Shown: positions 61,945 to 64,000 of the stretch, one piece after another
Numbering within the stretch: position 1 is the first letter of the stretch
How the letters are laid out: every line of letters begins with the position of its first letter
From: Anthoceros angustus
Taxonomy: Eukaryota > Streptophyta > Anthocerotopsida > Anthocerotales > Anthocerotaceae
Assembly: GCA_010909165.1 (NCBI GenBank)
Contig: MU008159.1
Coordinates: forward strand, 558,001 to 622,000
Direction: 5' to 3'
DNA length: 64,000 bases
Translations under genes and position numbers: made by a program
Notes under the pieces: model-generated
Told to the model about the DNA's origin: nothing
The model's input: the letters and a program-made list of their open reading frames with translations, nothing else
Databases searched by the model: none

Positions 61945-64000
61945 CTATCGCGGCATTCCATTCAATCGATCCACATCGTCCAACACGCCAGCAGCACGCC
62001 AAGATTTCCTCCTGCTTTTGCTTCTTGCTTCCAATCACCACGCCAGCACCAGCTCCGACTCCGACTCCGCAGACCAGGCTGGAACCAGTCTGGCACAAAT
62101 TTGCTCCACTCACTCACTCAGCGGTCGCTTCAGTTGGTGGTACATACAGGGCAGCGGGTACGTCACGCCTCAGAATTATTACCGGAACCGGTACGAGAGC
62201 CCCCTCCTTCACCTTCATAGGTTGGTTCAACAGCTCACAGTTCACTTCGCGCTTGCTCCGAGTCCCCACCGGGCGTCCTCAATTCCCGCAACAGATCTCT
62301 CGCGCGCCTGCGCCCGCACCGCCAGCGCCAGCGCCACCTCTGTTGCTACACCGCCATCCTTCTTAGGGCTGCGGGTGGCTCTGCCGAGCTTTTTTCGAGC
62401 ATAATCCGCTTTCCTTTCCGCGTTGCAGCATCCGCCGTCTGGATCACGCAACTGCTGCATCCGCCACTTTTGTCCAGCCCATGGTAATCGTGCCTGCACG
62501 ATCTTGTGACAGGCTTCTGCTCAGACAACGAGACAGCGCGTTTGTAGCCGTCCTTGTCGCGCCAGTTTTCGTGCCTGAAGAAGTTCTTGTCTCTTGTCTC
62601 AGTTTTGAGCCATCTTGCGCTCTTCTTTGTCTCATCTTGTGAGTAAGTCCTCAAATCTTGGTTGCCTTTGCGAGAGGATCGTCACGCAACTCCACTTTGT
62701 TCGAGCTGCTGAGCATCCTCCAAGACCTTGAAGACCTTTCGCAAGCTTCATGACTCGGCGGATGGATTCGTCCTTCTTGAACTTCATTTCAGAACATTCG
62801 ACTGGAGGCTCGGGAAATAGCTGCTACAGACCGCGATATCTTCTCTTAGAATTCTCTCCGAGCTCTTGATTCCATTCAGCTCATGACGGCTGTTCGACGA
62901 TCGGAGGGCCTCTGACGTCCTGAGCTGATTGGAACCAAGGTTTCTAAGATCATTCTAAGAGGATATAGCGCGGTCTGGTTTCTGGAGTGCCAGTGTACAC
63001 ACGTGACAAAACCGGGCATAAAGGCCGGCGAATTGCGATCTTTGACGAGTGTGATACCAGAGTGTGGAGCCGGAGACGCTTTTTTTCGTGGCTCGGCATT
63101 CAGAAGTTCGGTGCTAAGAGGCTGGTAGGCGCTGGATCCAAGGTATGCCATCCAAGTTCGATTCCTGTGATGGCCTGCACCGTGGTCCCTGCTTTGCTGT
63201 ATGTAAGTTGTTTCTCCTTGGGTCTCCTCAGTAGAGTGGGAATCTTTTTGTGAATGTATACCTTACTGCATCGGATATCCTTGATGAGCAATTTCTGTTG
63301 GCGCACTGTCCATGTGCAATGATCCTTCTGGTCATGAATGTGCTATGGATGGTGACTGGAGGTGGTACAAGTACATTGTCTCATAAATCTTTTCAACCGT
63401 CCCACATAAAAGAAGCCCGGGGCTTAATTGCCACGGTTCAGGAAATGGTATGATATATGGCCTGTCAGCTGTTTCCATGGCAAGGTACTTTGTACCGGTG
63501 GATGCACCAGAGACCTTTTGTAGCCTTTGAGGTGTGTTCCTCGCGGAAACGATAACGGGTCGACGAGCGAATGTGTGGTGACGATCTGGTCCCTAAGTCG
63601 TTTGGTCCTAAGTTTCAGACATCGTTGCAGCGACTCATTCCATTAGCCTAAGGACCAGGACAAGCACCAGGGCATCTGTGGGACTAAGTCTTATGGACTT
63701 TAAACATGTTCTATTTAATAAAGGAATACTTAGTATTTTCCACCAGCTTTACCTATTCTAAATATGTAGGTATGTAGTGCATGTCGTCTCAAAGTCTCTT
63801 GCGCTCCCCTCGAAGTCGACAACATCCTTTAGCTCAAAAGTTCAATAGAGACTTTATTAAAAAGAAGAGATGGAAAATCCATCCACCCCCGAACCGAGGG
63901 GGACAACATCCTTTTGGCATCTCCGAGGGAGCTCAAAAGTAGTAGACTCGAACCGGACAAAACTTTCCCGTCATTTTCTTCAACAAAAAAAGGTTTTCAC
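61945..64000. other. No supportable gene
   Basis: Short ORFs on both strands show no domain, no splice-consistent frame and no family match. The part up to about 62500 may include the RBM48 promoter. A possible repeat tail occurs near the end (aaaagaagagatggaaaatc, ccatccacccccgaacc). Confidence 0.4.

Noticed and set aside
62346-62654. 102-codon - strand ORF
   Set aside because: No recognisable domain, no supporting splice sites, and low-complexity composition.
63120-63180. tRNA-like B box (gttcgattcc) suggesting a tRNA or SINE
   Set aside because: No matching A box at the right distance, and the T-stem and acceptor stem do not pair.

Overview
This window is nuclear DNA of a land plant. Three things point to a plant: a chloroplast-import gene of the LTD type, a plant-type B3 transcription factor family, and short TTTAGGG-like telomeric motifs. 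Introns are canonical GT-AG and very short (mostly 60-120 nt), and a filamin-repeat giant and a transferrin sit beside ordinary housekeeping genes. This suits a compact, seed-free plant genome; a lycophyte such as Selaginella is my best guess (inference, about 0.6).

Layout. 1-8.4 kb: a cluster of three B3-domain gene copies on the + strand, mixed with broken pieces of a DnaJ gene and ending in an intact intronless ER DnaJ gene on the - strand (6371-7498). This looks like an ancestral B3-DnaJ pair that was duplicated and then eroded. 8.4-17.3 kb: no convincing protein gene. It holds an ~80-bp tandem repeat, hairpins, a foldback that could be a microRNA precursor, and about 4.8 kb of successive satellite families (11.9-16.7 kb) containing a 1.6-kb block duplicated in tandem, followed by a perfect 62-bp palindrome. 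17.6-19.1 kb: a four-exon, single-lobe transferrin with all four iron ligands, a signal peptide and a GPI-anchor-like tail.

19.7-56.3 kb: the main content, a ~16.4-kb segment present twice in direct tandem on the - strand, separated by ~3.9 kb that includes a decayed Ty3/gypsy-type retrotransposon fragment. Each copy carries one giant 23-exon gene for a predicted secreted protein of about 4,280 residues. Its order is signal peptide, a long series of filamin-like Ig repeats, a polycystin-type REJ region and a GPI-anchor-like C terminus. All exon phases I derived agree except at one point, where the reading frame slips by one base in both copies. Copy 2 has a further splice-site lesion. Filamin repeats occur in the plant gamete-adhesion protein GEX2, and REJ domains in animal sperm receptors, so a role in gamete or cell-surface recognition is an attractive but unproven idea.

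56.6-62 kb: three housekeeping genes whose complete exon structures can be read. These are the mitochondrial succinyl-CoA ligase beta subunit (12 exons, +), the chloroplast LTD protein (4 exons, +) and the minor-spliceosome factor RBM48 (6 exons, -), the last two converging. 62-64 kb shows no supportable gene.

The housekeeping genes act in separate organelles and show no joint pathway. The transferrin and the two giants share a predicted cell-surface, GPI-linked location, which may be coincidence.
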